Assembly (NCBI RefSeq): GCF_001597725.1
Contig: NZ_LUTR01000019.1
Span: forward strand, 1-64,000
DNA: 64,000 nt
Reading direction: 5' to 3'
Origin: Neptuniibacter marinus
GTDB taxonomy: Bacteria; Pseudomonadota; Gammaproteobacteria; Pseudomonadales; Balneatricaceae
How positions within the stretch are numbered: the first letter of the stretch is position 1; each line of letters starts with the position of its first letter. The notes beneath the pieces were generated by a model, which was given only the letters and a program-made list of their open reading frames with translations, had not been told where the DNA came from and did not search any database. Below, piece by piece: positions 8,105 to 19,396 of the stretch. A program made the translations under genes and the position numbers.

Positions 8105-9477
8105 TTGAAGTGCAGATTGCTGGGGCTGGCGCTGGTAAAACTTACGGATTAGCTGAATCTTTGGTACAGCACATCAAAGCTTATACTAACCATAAAAAAA
8201 CATTTGCTTTAACGTACACAAACACGGCAACAGCTAAAATCGAACAAGAAATAATCAAACAACATGGGTTTATCCCTAAAAATCTTTGCATTCAAACAGT
8301 GCATAGCTTTTTGCTGAATGAAATTATCTACCCGTTTTCATCGTTCACTCTCGGTGATGTCTATAATGACGCTTCGATTATGATACTACCAAGTAACCCT
8401 AGGTATAAACATAGCCTTTTTGCACGACTGCGAGAGCGAAATGTCATTCACGCTGAAAACGTTTATAACATCGCCAAACTAATTATTGATGAAAAAGTTA
8501 GCAGGCACAGAACCAGAGCTAATAAAGCTAAGGTTCAACGACTCCTGGCTATTCTTGAAAACTGCTTTGACAAAATATTTATTGATGAAGTCCAAGACTT
8601 AGATAGCGATGCGTTGCGAATATTCGAGGTATTTGGTTGCAACGGCATTGACGTATACATGATCGGAGACCCAAAGCAAGCTATCAAGTACCCCAAAGCA
8701 CTTGATACATTCGTTGATAAAATATCAGCACAAGAATACGCAACAATATTAAAGATCAATAATCAAACTAGACGAGTACCTAAGGAAATCTTAGCGATCT
8801 CAAACAGCTTTTGTTATGAAAATCAGCAACAGGAGTCATTATCAGAAATCGTTGGAGAGTTATGGTATATCGAATCCATCGATGCTAGATACGACGAACT
8901 GCTAAGTGGTTATATAGAAACAAAAGAGATTGTTTGCATCGACAAGAAAGCCGGTCGCTATTCGACATCATCAAAACATAAGCATTCATTTCCTAGAGAG
9001 ATCGAGGACATGATTCGGGAATCAAAGCACAAGAAAGACAAGATATTGTTTGTTAAAGCAGCTTTTACCGACTTCATGAATAATGTTACTGAAATTGGTG
9101 CGAGAGCCGCTATTAATAGGCTAAAAGCCAGACATTCATTAACCTTAGAAAAATATCATTTTGCTCAGCTATATGAACTATGCGACAAGTGCAAAGAAGA
9201 TAATGTGCAGTTTACTATCCAAAGCATTGACTCAGTTAAAGGTCTCGATGCTGATACATGCGTAATTGTCCTAAGCACCAACACACTGAAATACTTAACT
9301 GGAAATAATCTCAGTAAAGCCGATCATTTTAATAAAGAATGGAAGAAAGTCTACGTTGCTTTAACGCGGGCAAAAAAGAAGCTGGTACTGGCCCTGGATC
9401 ATGACCTGCTCTCCGGTTCTAACATGGAGGTAGTGAAAGATGCCATTGAAGCATTAGGTTTTGCTTCTCATGAGTAA
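8101..9477 (+). CDS. gajB: GajB: UvrD/Rep-like helicase of the Gabija system
   Basis: A 458-residue superfamily 1 helicase. Walker A is GAGAGKT near the N-terminus, motif Ia is TYTNTATAKIE, Walker B is FIDEVQDLD, motif III is MIGDPKQAIK, motif IV is NNQTRRVP, motif V is QSIDSVKGLDADTCVIV, and motif VI is VYVALTRAKKKL. It is shorter than UvrD (about 720 residues), as known for GajB (about 490). It overlaps gajA by 4 bp. In the characterised system GajB binds the GajA tetramer and senses DNA ends or ssDNA; that role is family knowledge. No further gene follows closely; 9478-9884 has no convincing CDS. Confidence 0.85.
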   Translation: MIEVQIAGAGAGKTYGLAESLVQHIKAYTNHKKTFALTYTNTATAKIEQEIIKQHGFIPKNLCIQTVHSFLLNEIIYPFSSFTLGDVYNDASIMILPSNPRYKHSLFARLRERNVIHAENVYNIAKLIIDEKVSRHRTRANKAKVQRLLAILENCFDKIFIDEVQDLDSDALRIFEVFGCNGIDVYMIGDPKQAIKYPKALDTFVDKISAQEYATILKINNQTRRVPKEILAISNSFCYENQQQESLSEIVGELWYIESIDARYDELLSGYIETKEIVCIDKKAGRYSTSSKHKHSFPREIEDMIRESKHKKDKILFVKAAFTDFMNNVTEIGARAAINRLKARHSLTLEKYHFAQLYELCDKCKEDNVQFTIQSIDSVKGLDADTCVIVLSTNTLKYLTGNNLSKADHFNKEWKKVYVALTRAKKKLVLALDHDLLSGSNMEVVKDAIEALGFASHE

Positions 9478-9884
9478 CTTGATGTTGTTCTTTATCACCA
9501 CCTGCTCTTTAGGCATAAAAATGTATAGTGGTTTTACTCCGATTCTTCGTTTGGTCAATTTAGAGCTATGGACTTACGGTTCTAGGTATTACCGCTTAAC
9601 TACTGCTATATCAGCTAGGAACTAATCCAATGACTGAAGAAGTAACGATTTACAGTTAACTAAATACTCTATATTCACAAATAGAGAAAACTATTTGGAT
9701 AGGTGAAAAAACAGCCACTAGCGGATTAAACAAACTAAAATAATAACGTCTTAACCATTCAAAGTGCCTAACTCATGGAATCGTCCATACGTAAGACCCT
9801 CACAATAAATAGCTCTGTAACTGACAAGCTACAGAGGATAAATGACTATCTTCTCAAACATAAAATTCAACACATCCTATTCGT
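9478..9884 (+). other. stretch after gajB without a convincing gene; possible broken N-terminus of the next ORF
   Basis: An ORF at 9775-9957 (60 codons) and a short one starting at 9842 behind a good AGAGGA site (MTIFSNIKFN, stop after 17 codons) both run into the next gene in other frames. This might be the frameshifted beginning of the following membrane protein gene, or chance. No terminator is evident after gajB. Confidence 0.3.
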
Positions 9885-10298
9885 ATGCACTGTAAACTTG
9901 GTACGGTCTTGTTATCTGGGCGCTTTCATAAATTCAGATTCAAGTATCATCACTTAGAGCACACTAAATTGAAGCTTGAAATCGAAAAATTAAAGAGAGA
10001 GCTAGGAAGTGAACCGCAAGACATAATGGTAGAGATCGAAAATCCGACCCACAATCCTAATACTGCTTGGCAAAAAACCACCTTTAAGCTTCGTTTTAGA
10101 GCTTTACAAGTCATTAAGCTCTTAATGTTCCCTTTTGGGGTAATGGCAATTGTCTTAACCGGAACAGCACTGGTTGCAGTAGGTGAGGATAAGGCAGCAA
10201 CAGGAATAATCATGCCATTTCTGCTTTTGGATGTAATTCTTTACGGATCTTATGTTTATGTAGATGAGTGGTTGAAATACAACCAAGAAAAGATATAA
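9885..10298 (+). CDS. hypothetical small membrane protein with two membrane segments; start uncertain
   Basis: The open frame covers 137 residues. From about residue 26 it has a charged helix (LKLEIEKLKRELG), then two hydrophobic segments, roughly VIKLLMFPFGVMAIVLTGTA and IIMPFLLLDVILYGSYVYV, separated by a short charged loop. The topology predicted is two passes with both ends cytoplasmic. No ribosome site precedes the ATG at 9885, and the first 25 residues look unlike real protein, so the true start may be internal or the gene may be frameshifted (see 9478-9884). It is followed after about 80 bp by the Cys-His-Asp protein gene, suggesting an operon. Confidence 0.45.
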   Translation: MHCKLGTVLLSGRFHKFRFKYHHLEHTKLKLEIEKLKRELGSEPQDIMVEIENPTHNPNTAWQKTTFKLRFRALQVIKLLMFPFGVMAIVLTGTALVAVGEDKAATGIIMPFLLLDVILYGSYVYVDEWLKYNQEKI

Positions 10299-10379
10299 GG
10301 AAAAATTCAATCGCCTCGATTGGACGCTCTTTGCGCATTTACTGAGGCGTTATACGCTATTGATCGAAAGGATATAAAA

Positions 10380-10961
10380 ATGGAATTAAGGGAAATATCT
10401 CCAGCTGAAAACATGTCTTCTGATGAATTTCTTCAGTTCGCACATCCTGAACAAATAAAAATAGTAAATATTATCAGGCAGCAAAAACTCAATGGTGAGC
10501 GAACATCTCCATCTGAACTGCTTATAGATGACTCAAAAATATTAAATGAAGAATTTCGAAAAGCATTAATCGATAAAGTAGCTTCTCTTGTCGATGAGAA
10601 TTTATTTGGCCGTTCTGAAATGTGCCAACAGTTTGCCATGCTTCTTAGTCTCTCATTGAACCACTTAGGTATTTACTCAAAAGTTGTGTTAGGGAAAGCA
10701 ACATACAGCAACGGTTTCTCATGGATACATTGTTGGGTTTGCACAAAAGAAGAAATCATAGACGCAAACGCTGATAGCATGTTGGAGAATCCAGCAATCC
10801 CAAGTGATTTAGCTCCTAAGCCATTTTGGGGATCTAAGGCCAATTTACCAAAAGACCGGAAATTTAAGCCAAAACCTAATGCAAAGGTCCCAAAGGATAC
10901 AGACGTTAATAATATTTGGTGGCCAGAATTAAAAATTTGGATTTCTCAATATAATAAGTAG
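10380..10961 (+). CDS. putative transglutaminase/papain-like fold protein with a Cys-His-Asp triad
   Basis: The 193-residue protein contains SEMCQQFAMLLSL (Cys82), FSWIHCWV (His117) and EIIDANADSM (Asp128). This order and spacing (Cys at a helix start, His in a beta strand followed by an aromatic residue, Asp 11 residues later) matches transglutaminase-like and related cysteine-protease folds. The substrate is unknown. The start ATG at 10380 has AAGGA 7 bp upstream; the frame is open to a TTG at 10320. It sits between a small membrane protein and an unknown gene in the island, reading the same way, which suggests a three-gene unit of unknown, possibly defensive, function. Family assignment is from the motif pattern only. 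Confidence 0.55.
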   Translation: MELREISPAENMSSDEFLQFAHPEQIKIVNIIRQQKLNGERTSPSELLIDDSKILNEEFRKALIDKVASLVDENLFGRSEMCQQFAMLLSLSLNHLGIYSKVVLGKATYSNGFSWIHCWVCTKEEIIDANADSMLENPAIPSDLAPKPFWGSKANLPKDRKFKPKPNAKVPKDTDVNNIWWPELKIWISQYNK

Positions 10962-11023
10962 CTGTAGCGAATCGTCGCTGCACGACTTCCTCTTAGATAG
11001 GCATTAGCAGTAAAGGATAGTAA

Positions 11024-11635
11024 ATGAGCATTACCAATTGTCGTGGGGATAAAGCTAAATTAGACATAGTATCGAACTACGATATAAAACCAGTAGTTTA
11101 CGTAAGACTATTGAGCGGGCAAAAAATAAACGGATGCTGTGGCCCAATAACGGATAAATATTATCTATTTGAGGCAGAAAACAAACAGACCAAAGATATT
11201 GACACTTTCTGCGTTGGTTACGATTGCGGCGATCAGCTTCTCCAATTAATAAATCATAATCCTCTTCAACTGTTTGACCCCTTTCAAGCTCAATATGGAG
11301 GTCAAGGAGGTGGGAATGGAGGTGAAGCACAGCAGCTACATCCACTAAATAAAGAGCTAAGAAACGCAATTCACATATTGTGCTCAGCTTGGGGAGGAAA
11401 AGCCCCTAAAGCTGGACTAAGGAAGTTTCTTGAATATATTAATAAGAACCCATCACGTCCTACAAACTCTTTTGCAATTACAAGTTTCAATCGAATTGTT
11501 AGTAAAGACGCAAAAGGCAGAACGTTAACACAGATAATTGGTGATATTCGTCTAAAAAATCCAAACTTAAGAAACTTCTCGTTCCCTTTGATGGAACAGG
11601 TTCTTAAAGATGAAAAACAAACCAGCAATCTATAA
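11024..11635 (+). CDS. hypothetical protein, 203 residues, with a Gly/Gln-rich linker
   Basis: No family is recognised. AAAGGA lies 6 bp before the ATG, supporting the start. The protein has a Cys-rich beta-like N-terminal domain (CRGDKAKLDI near residue 6, GCCGP near 37, FCVGYDCGDQLL near 62), then a linker YGGQGGGNGGEAQQ at about 90-103, then a helical, basic C-terminal domain. Two domains joined by a flexible linker suggest a binding module plus an effector or adaptor module (inference). It is last in the rightward run of island genes and precedes a terminator. Confidence 0.55.
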   Translation: MSITNCRGDKAKLDIVSNYDIKPVVYVRLLSGQKINGCCGPITDKYYLFEAENKQTKDIDTFCVGYDCGDQLLQLINHNPLQLFDPFQAQYGGQGGGNGGEAQQLHPLNKELRNAIHILCSAWGGKAPKAGLRKFLEYINKNPSRPTNSFAITSFNRIVSKDAKGRTLTQIIGDIRLKNPNLRNFSFPLMEQVLKDEKQTSNL

Positions 11636-11709
11636 AGCTGCTAAGTCAACTGATGCTTGCTGTGCAAATGCATGGTTTAAAACAGACCTGCTAATGCATT
11701 AACTCCAAT

Positions 11710-11738
11710 AAAAAAGCAGCCTATTCGGCTGCTTTTTT
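11710..11738. terminator. bidirectional terminator inside the island's right end
   Basis: AAAAAAGCAGCC (11710-11721) pairs with GGCTGCTTTTTT (11727-11738). It can stop transcripts from the rightward island genes and also leftward transcripts from gyrB that have crossed the island's right end. Confidence 0.85.
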
Positions 11739-11744
11739 CCCCTA

Positions 11745-11812
11745 ATTTCATTTTAAATGAGACGTTATTTCACTATGCTGAGACGCCATTTCATTTCAAA
11801 TGAGATTTGACA
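11745..11812 (-). repeat. right end array: terminal repeat plus three TCTCA-N7-TGAAAT sites
   Basis: Read leftward, the sites are 11805-11788 and 11762-11745 (7-bp spacers) and 11783-11767 (6-bp spacer). They repeat every 21-22 bp, two helical turns, all in one orientation. An additional TGTCATTT at 11820-11813 resembles the first 8 bases of the left end, so the exact terminus could be 11812 or 11820. Confidence 0.7.
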
Positions 11813-11822
11813 AAATGACAAA

Positions 11823-14252
<2,430 letters not shown>

Positions 14253-14282
14253 TCAAGTCTCCTAACGCTTCCGTACAGTGAG

Positions 14283-15365
14283 TTAGCAAAGGCTACCTTC
14301 TGCTATACGAAAAGTGGCTATTTCCGTTTGTGGACTCCAGTAGGCCTTTAGGGCGCTGTCATCGACACAAGTTATAAAACACTGGTTAGAGCTTTGCTCT
14401 AACACTTTACAGAACAGTTCTCCATGTACCTGATCTAACTCTGAAGGTAGATCATCGATCAGATAGATACAGGGGCGGCTGTTCATCCGCTGAAACAGTG
14501 CGCCTTGAGCTAACTTAAGGGCACTGACCACTAATTTTTTTTGGCCTCGGGATAGACGCTCAGCCGCATTATGGCCATCTACTTTTAAACGCAGATCGGC
14601 ACGTTGAGGCCCGCTGCCGGTAAAGCCTTGACGAAGGTCGCGTTCAAAGTTGCTTGCTAACACTTCATCTAACTGTCGTTTTTTATCCCAACCATAGCTA
14701 AAACCCAACTCGATTTTGATACCCTCAAGTAGCTGTGAAACTACCGAATCAAACTCCGGTTTTAGCAAGCTGAGGTACTCTTTTCTCAAGCGAGTTAGCT
14801 GGTCTGAAAAGGCGATAAATTCACTATCCCAAACCCGACGTAACTGATTGTCAATCTTACCACATTTAAGCAGTGTGTTCCGCTGTTTTAATACTCTTCT
14901 GAAGCCTCTCCAGAGCTGAATAAAGGCTTTATCTGCATGAAAAACGCCCCAGTCTAAAAACTGTCGCCGAATAGCAGGCGATCCTTCCAATAATAGGAAT
15001 GTATCGGAGTTAATAACTTGCAGTGGAATTAGCTCTGCAAGGGTAGAAAGACCTATATCTGAGCCTTCAAAACGAATTTTTGCTTCACCTTCACTTGGGC
15101 GCTCAACACCAAGGGATTGTTTTAAACCTTGCATCATCGGATCGATAGAACCAAACACAACGGAAGCGCGCTGATCATTCTGCACTACATGATGGGCTTT
15201 ATTGGTTCGGAAGGAGCGAGTAAGACCCAAAATATTGATCGATTCGAGAATACTGGTTTTACCGCTACCGTTTTCACCACAAATGATGTTGATAGCAGGG
15301 GATGGCTCAAGATTAATTGAGCTGATATTACGCACAGATTTAATCTGGAGCTTAGAAATGGACAT
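14283..15365 (-). CDS. recF: DNA replication and repair protein RecF
   Basis: A 360-residue SMC-like ATPase that helps RecOR load RecA at gapped DNA. Walker A is CGENGSGKTSILE (residues ~30-42); the signature LSRGQKKLVVSALKLAQ and Walker B CIYLIDDLPSELD are near the C-terminus. It sits between dnaN (92 bp upstream) and gyrB (30 bp downstream), the standard order. The start is the ATG at 15365 preceded by GGAGGG-like sequence (read leftward, CCCTCCTG on the plus strand just right of it). Confidence 0.97.
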   Translation of the reverse strand: MSISKLQIKSVRNISSINLEPSPAINIICGENGSGKTSILESINILGLTRSFRTNKAHHVVQNDQRASVVFGSIDPMMQGLKQSLGVERPSEGEAKIRFEGSDIGLSTLAELIPLQVINSDTFLLLEGSPAIRRQFLDWGVFHADKAFIQLWRGFRRVLKQRNTLLKCGKIDNQLRRVWDSEFIAFSDQLTRLRKEYLSLLKPEFDSVVSQLLEGIKIELGFSYGWDKKRQLDEVLASNFERDLRQGFTGSGPQRADLRLKVDGHNAAERLSRGQKKLVVSALKLAQGALFQRMNSRPCIYLIDDLPSELDQVHGELFCKVLEQSSNQCFITCVDDSALKAYWSPQTEIATFRIAEGSLC

Positions 15366-15457
15366 CAGGAGGGAGTAAAGTATGGGAGCTGGTCACAGCT
15401 CCCAAGGATAAAAATATCACTATGTAATTCAGTACTTATCACAAGATATACTGTTAA

Positions 15458-16561
15458 TTACATACGCATTGGCATAACAACGTATAGGTTTCCTTCCTCA
15501 TCAAACCCTTCAACCAGCGCACTGGAGTTAGAATCCGATAAAGTTAAACGCACAACGTCAGAGTTAAGAATAGATAAGCAATCCAGTAGATAGTTAACGT
15601 TAAAGCCAACCTCTAAACTATCGCCATCATAATCAACCGCCAATGTTTCTTCCGCTTCTTCCTGCTCTGGGTTATTAGCCATAACCTGTAGATAACCGGG
15701 AGAAAGAGCAAGACGCACACCACGATACTTTTCATTAGAAAGAATCGCGATACGGCTTAGAACTTGACGTAGTTCCATACGATCACTTAACAGAATCTTG
15801 TCGCCATTTTTCGGGATAACGCGCTCATAATCCGGGAATTTGCCATCAACAAGTTTAGATGTGAAGGTAAAGTCACCCACATGGGCACGAATATGACTGG
15901 CACCAATGACTAAACGTAACTCATCCTCACCACTTTGCAGTAGACGGGCAAGCTCAAGAATACCTTTACGCGGCACAATGATCTGATGCTGAAGACCTTC
16001 TTGCGCTTCAACATTGGTCACACTGGTTGCTAAACGGTGTCCATCTGTAGATACGGCGCGAAGCTGACCATCTGCGATCTCTAACAACATACCGTTAAGG
16101 TAGTATCGCACATCCTGTTGAGCCATTGAGAAACCCGTCTTATCGATCAGGTTACGCAACTGCTGCTGCACCATAGATAGCTCTAGAGTTTCTGGACTGT
16201 CTTCAACATTTGGAAATTCTGCAGCAGGCAGAGTTGATAAACTAAAGCGACTACGACCCGCTTTAATCACCATTTTCTGACCGGTAAGCGTCAGCTCGAT
16301 TCTTGCAGAATCAGGCAAGGATTTACAGATATCCATCAGCTTACGTGCTGGCACTGTCACTGAACCTGCTTCAGCAGGCTCGTCCAGTGTCACACGTCCA
16401 ACCAGTTCGACCTCTAGGTCTGTACCGGTCATGGACAGCTGATCTCCTTCAGCCACCAATAAAATATTGGATAGCACTGGCAATGTCTGTCGGCGCTCAA
16501 CCACACCTGCAACTAGTTGCAGAGGCTTAATCAGCGCTTCACGTGAGATGACAAATTTCAT
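15458..16561 (-). CDS. dnaN: DNA polymerase III beta subunit (sliding clamp)
   Basis: The 367-residue clamp matches E. coli DnaN in length (366). It starts MKFVISREALIKPLQLVAGV and ends with VVMPMRM, the conserved clamp terminus. Three clamp domains follow each other without a membrane or signal segment. The protein encircles DNA as a dimer and tethers polymerases, mismatch and ligase factors. It lies 47 bp downstream of dnaA, so the two are probably co-transcribed. Confidence 0.98.
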   Translation of the reverse strand: MKFVISREALIKPLQLVAGVVERRQTLPVLSNILLVAEGDQLSMTGTDLEVELVGRVTLDEPAEAGSVTVPARKLMDICKSLPDSARIELTLTGQKMVIKAGRSRFSLSTLPAAEFPNVEDSPETLELSMVQQQLRNLIDKTGFSMAQQDVRYYLNGMLLEIADGQLRAVSTDGHRLATSVTNVEAQEGLQHQIIVPRKGILELARLLQSGEDELRLVIGASHIRAHVGDFTFTSKLVDGKFPDYERVIPKNGDKILLSDRMELRQVLSRIAILSNEKYRGVRLALSPGYLQVMANNPEQEEAEETLAVDYDGDSLEVGFNVNYLLDCLSILNSDVVRLTLSDSNSSALVEGFDEEGNLYVVMPMRM

Positions 16562-16608
16562 CGTTTACCCACCTACCTTTATATATGGCCGGATTAAGAC
16601 CGGTATAT

Positions 16609-18159
16609 TTACGCCGTTAGATGGCGCAGTAAATTCTTATAATCTTCTCTGATATCCGCATCACTCTCGCGCAACTCCTTTATCTTACGACAAGCGTGGA
16701 GCACAGTAGTGTGATCACGACCACCAAAAGCGTCACCAATTTCTGGCAAACTATGGTTAGTCAGCTCTTTTGATAGACTCATCGCTACTTGGCGTGGTCT
16801 AGCAACAGAACGGCTGCGTCTTTTCGACAACAGATCAGAAACCTTAATTTTATAATAATCAGCTACAACTCGTTGAATATTATCAATACTAACCTGTTTA
16901 TCCTGCAATGCCAGTAGGTCTTTTAGAGATTCTTTAATAAAAGGTGTTGTTATTGCACTACCTGTGAAATGAGCATTGGCAATTACACGCTTTAAAGCAC
17001 CCTCTAATTCACGGACATTGGACCTGATTTTTTGAGCAAGGAAGAAAGCGGCATCATCCGGTAAGCGGACACGGGCTTCGTCAGCTTTCTTCATTAATAT
17101 AGCAACGCGCGTTTCTAATTCGGGTGGTTCAATGGCAACGGTTAAACCCCAACCAAATCGGGATTTAAGACGCTCTTCAACACCGTTAATCTCTTTTGGA
17201 TAGCGGTCACTGGTCAGAATCATCTGTTGACCACCCTCTAACAGGGCATTAAATGTGTGGAAAAACTCTTCCTGTGAACGCTCTTTACCGGCAAAGAACT
17301 GAATATCATCAATCAATAACGCGTCAACAGATCGATAGTAACGCTTAAAATCATTGATCGCGTTGAGCTGTAGGGCTTTAACCATGTCTGCAACAAAACG
17401 TTCAGAGTGAAGATAAACGATCTTCGCATTTGGGTTGCGCTTCAACATCTCGTTACCCACCGCATGCATCAAGTGGGTTTTACCTAAACCAACACCACCG
17501 TAAATAAAGAGTGGGTTATAAGAAACACCAGGATTATCGCCGACCTGTCGTGCAGCGGCTAAAGCTAGCTGGTTAGATTTACCTTGAACAAAACTTTCAA
17601 AGGTAAAAGACTGGTTTAATTTAGATTGTGGATGCTTAAGTCCGCCTTCAACATTAACCATACGCTCAGCCATCGGCTGTTGTTGTGGTGGAGGCGTTGG
17701 CATATGCATCGGCATTTGAATCTGAGATGGCTCAGGCTCCAGACCCGGCTGAAATATATTTTCTCTAGGAGATTCAGCAGGAGGAGAGGTAGTAGCAGCT
17801 TCAAAACTGTTATGTTGTTCTGGATTAAAAATTGTTTCAGCAGGGCGTGCAGGTGGAGCAGGGCGACGTGCAGCTATAGCAGCAGTCCGTGGCCGAGGAG
17901 CAGCAACGCCGCGATTGTTAGCAACGTCTAGTGCAACTTCTGTGGATATATCACCGCTAACATCACACACCACTTGGCGGATGCGCGAAAGGAACTTGTC
18001 ATTCACCCAATCACGTACAAAACGGTTGGGGGCTACCAGAACTAACCGATCAGCACTTTCAGGCGCGACTTTTAAAGGTCGAATCCATGTATTGTATTGC
18101 TGAGTCGGAAACTCATCCTGAAGGCTATGTAAACAACGCGCCCATAGTTCCGTCGACAT
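16609..18159 (-). CDS. dnaA: chromosomal replication initiator DnaA
   Basis: The 516-residue initiator has an N-terminal DnaB-interaction domain (residues 1-~80), a long Pro/Gln/Met-rich linker (~90-180, with [13 protein letters not shown]), an AAA+ domain (Walker [14 protein letters not shown], Walker [17 protein letters not shown]), and a helix-turn-helix domain ending in the DnaA signature [15 protein letters not shown]. The linker makes it longer than E. coli DnaA (467). Perfect DnaA boxes 125 and 314 bp upstream suggest autoregulation. Confidence 0.98.
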   Translation of the reverse strand: MSTELWARCLHSLQDEFPTQQYNTWIRPLKVAPESADRLVLVAPNRFVRDWVNDKFLSRIRQVVCDVSGDISTEVALDVANNRGVAAPRPRTAAIAARRPAPPARPAETIFNPEQHNSFEAATTSPPAESPRENIFQPGLEPEPSQIQMPMHMPTPPPQQQPMAERMVNVEGGLKHPQSKLNQSFTFESFVQGKSNQLALAAARQVGDNPGVSYNPLFIYGGVGLGKTHLMHAVGNEMLKRNPNAKIVYLHSERFVADMVKALQLNAINDFKRYYRSVDALLIDDIQFFAGKERSQEEFFHTFNALLEGGQQMILTSDRYPKEINGVEERLKSRFGWGLTVAIEPPELETRVAILMKKADEARVRLPDDAAFFLAQKIRSNVRELEGALKRVIANAHFTGSAITTPFIKESLKDLLALQDKQVSIDNIQRVVADYYKIKVSDLLSKRRSRSVARPRQVAMSLSKELTNHSLPEIGDAFGGRDHTTVLHACRKIKELRESDADIREDYKNLLRHLTA

Positions 18160-18743
18160 AAGGGAGAGGCCCTTCTCTATCCTGTAATTATGATTATTAG
18201 TATTTTACTCTGGCAAGCAGATGTACTGCATATGTATAGAGATACACCAAAGTATAGAAGGATTCTAACTACTTCTGCTTCACTTATCCACAAAGCAGGG
18301 GCCTTTTTTGTAATTCTTTTTATATTTTTTCCATTTCTCAAAAGCCCTATAAATAGGGACGTTGGTGATTGTTTATTAAAAGAAATTCATGCTTATAATC
18401 ACAACTAACCCACTTTTAATCCCCAAAGTTATACAGTAAACAAGGGGTATATTTTTCAAGCGCTCGCAGGAGTTATCCACACAACTAACAGAGTTAGTAA
18501 CAAAAACAATCAAATACTAAATTTACCGTCTTTAAAAGGGCCGAATATAGTGTTTATCGCTTACATATAAATTTAAAAGCCAACAATAAAATTTAAAGAC
18601 CGATAGCTAAAGTTAGCGAGTATTAAAAATTTCAAAAACCTCTATTTAAAGATTTTGCTCCTATACTCTAGCTCAGATAAGGCCTTAAAATGGCAATAAA
18701 TGGCTCTGTTTGTTAAAAAACAGTGATTATTAGTAAAAATAGA
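18160..18743. promoter_or_regulatory. dnaA-rpmH intergenic region with two perfect DnaA boxes
   Basis: TTATCCACA occurs at 18284-18292 and 18473-18481, both on the plus strand, in an AT-rich divergent promoter region of about 580 bp. This is where Pseudomonas origins lie, but box density is lower than in the mnmE-mnmG gap. It likely holds the dnaA promoter and its autoregulatory boxes. I see no ORF of substance. Confidence 0.6.
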
Positions 18744-18772
18744 TTGAACCCTCCCGACAAATTCACTAGAAT
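18744..18772 (+). promoter_or_regulatory. sigma-70-type promoter of rpmH-rnpA
   Basis: TTGAAC (18744-18749), a 17-bp spacer and TAGAAT (18767-18772), about 73 bp before the rpmH start. Confidence 0.6.
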
Positions 18773-18845
18773 TCCGCCTCTATTTTTTCGCGTAGTCAAT
18801 TTGGCTGCGTATTTCATTCATCAAATGCGTTGGCAGGATTGACCG

Positions 18846-18980
18846 ATGAAAAGAACATTTCAACCAAGCGTACTAAAACGTAAACGCACTCACGGATTTC
18901 GTTCACGTATGGCTACTAAAGCTGGACGTGCGGTTATTAACCGCCGCCGTGCTAAAGGCCGTAAACGCCTGTCAGCTTAA
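18846..18980 (+). CDS. rpmH: 50S ribosomal protein L34
   Basis: A 44-residue highly basic protein, [18 protein letters not shown] at the N-terminus and [12 protein letters not shown] at the C-terminus: a full-length L34 (E. coli 46). It is a late-assembling protein of the large ribosomal subunit. It precedes rnpA by 29 bp in the conserved rpmH-rnpA pair, divergent from dnaA. Confidence 0.98.
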   Translation: MKRTFQPSVLKRKRTHGFRSRMATKAGRAVINRRRAKGRKRLSA

Positions 18981-19009
18981 TGGCTGACAAAAAGGTCTGG
19001 TTTATTTGA

Positions 19010-19381
19010 ATGACCGAATTCAGTTACCCACGCCGGTTACGTTTGTTGACCGGCCGGGACTTTCAAAGTGTGTTTGACGACGTACAGTTGAAGGTACCAG
19101 ACCAGCCTCTCCTCATACTTTCTCGCCCCAATAATCTTGACCAAGCTCGAATTGGTTTCGTTATTTCTAAAAAAAATGTTCGTCTAGCGGTGAAACGTAA
19201 CCGTGTTCGGCGTATCATTCGCGAATCATTTCGTCTGAATCAACATAATTTGCCTGCTGTGGACATCATTATCCTTGCTCGAAAGGGCCTAGGAGAGATG
19301 GAAAATCAAGACGTCCACAAGCTGATGAAGAAATGCTGGTCCCGATTAAATAATAAATCGAGAAAGTTAAAGAAAACCTGA
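19010..19381 (+). CDS. rnpA: ribonuclease P protein component
   Basis: The 123-residue basic protein partners the RnpB RNA to cut 5' leaders from pre-tRNAs. The RNR motif VKRNRVRRIIRESFR, at about residues 62-76, is the family signature, preceded by IGFVISKKNVRLAV. The next gene, yidC, starts only 15 bp after the stop. The small gene yidD, normally between rnpA and yidC and often overlapping rnpA, is absent here. Confidence 0.96.
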   Translation: MTEFSYPRRLRLLTGRDFQSVFDDVQLKVPDQPLLILSRPNNLDQARIGFVISKKNVRLAVKRNRVRRIIRESFRLNQHNLPAVDIIILARKGLGEMENQDVHKLMKKCWSRLNNKSRKLKKT

Positions 19382-19396
19382 TTTGGTCCCTAACCC

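Larger units (their letters stand above)
2993..11812. mobile_element. AT-rich defence island bounded by terminal inverted repeats
   Basis: The left end (2993-3018) and the right end read inward (11812-11787) align at 21 of 26 positions: TGTC, then 3 variable bases, TCTCATTTG, then variable bases and TGAAATG. Each end also carries extra copies of TCTCA-N7-TGAAAT. The island starts 17 bp beyond a terminator and ends 10 bp from the gyrB stop codon. Inside are Abi-like, Gabija and unknown genes, all more AT-rich by eye than gyrB-dnaA. No transposase or integrase is seen, so if mobile it would be mobilised in trans. AAATG lies directly outside the right end (11813-11817) and 3 bp outside the left end (2985-2989), a possible but imperfect target duplication. 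Tn7-like ends have a comparable layout (TGT/ACA termini, several internal sites), but kinship is unproven. Confidence 0.55.
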
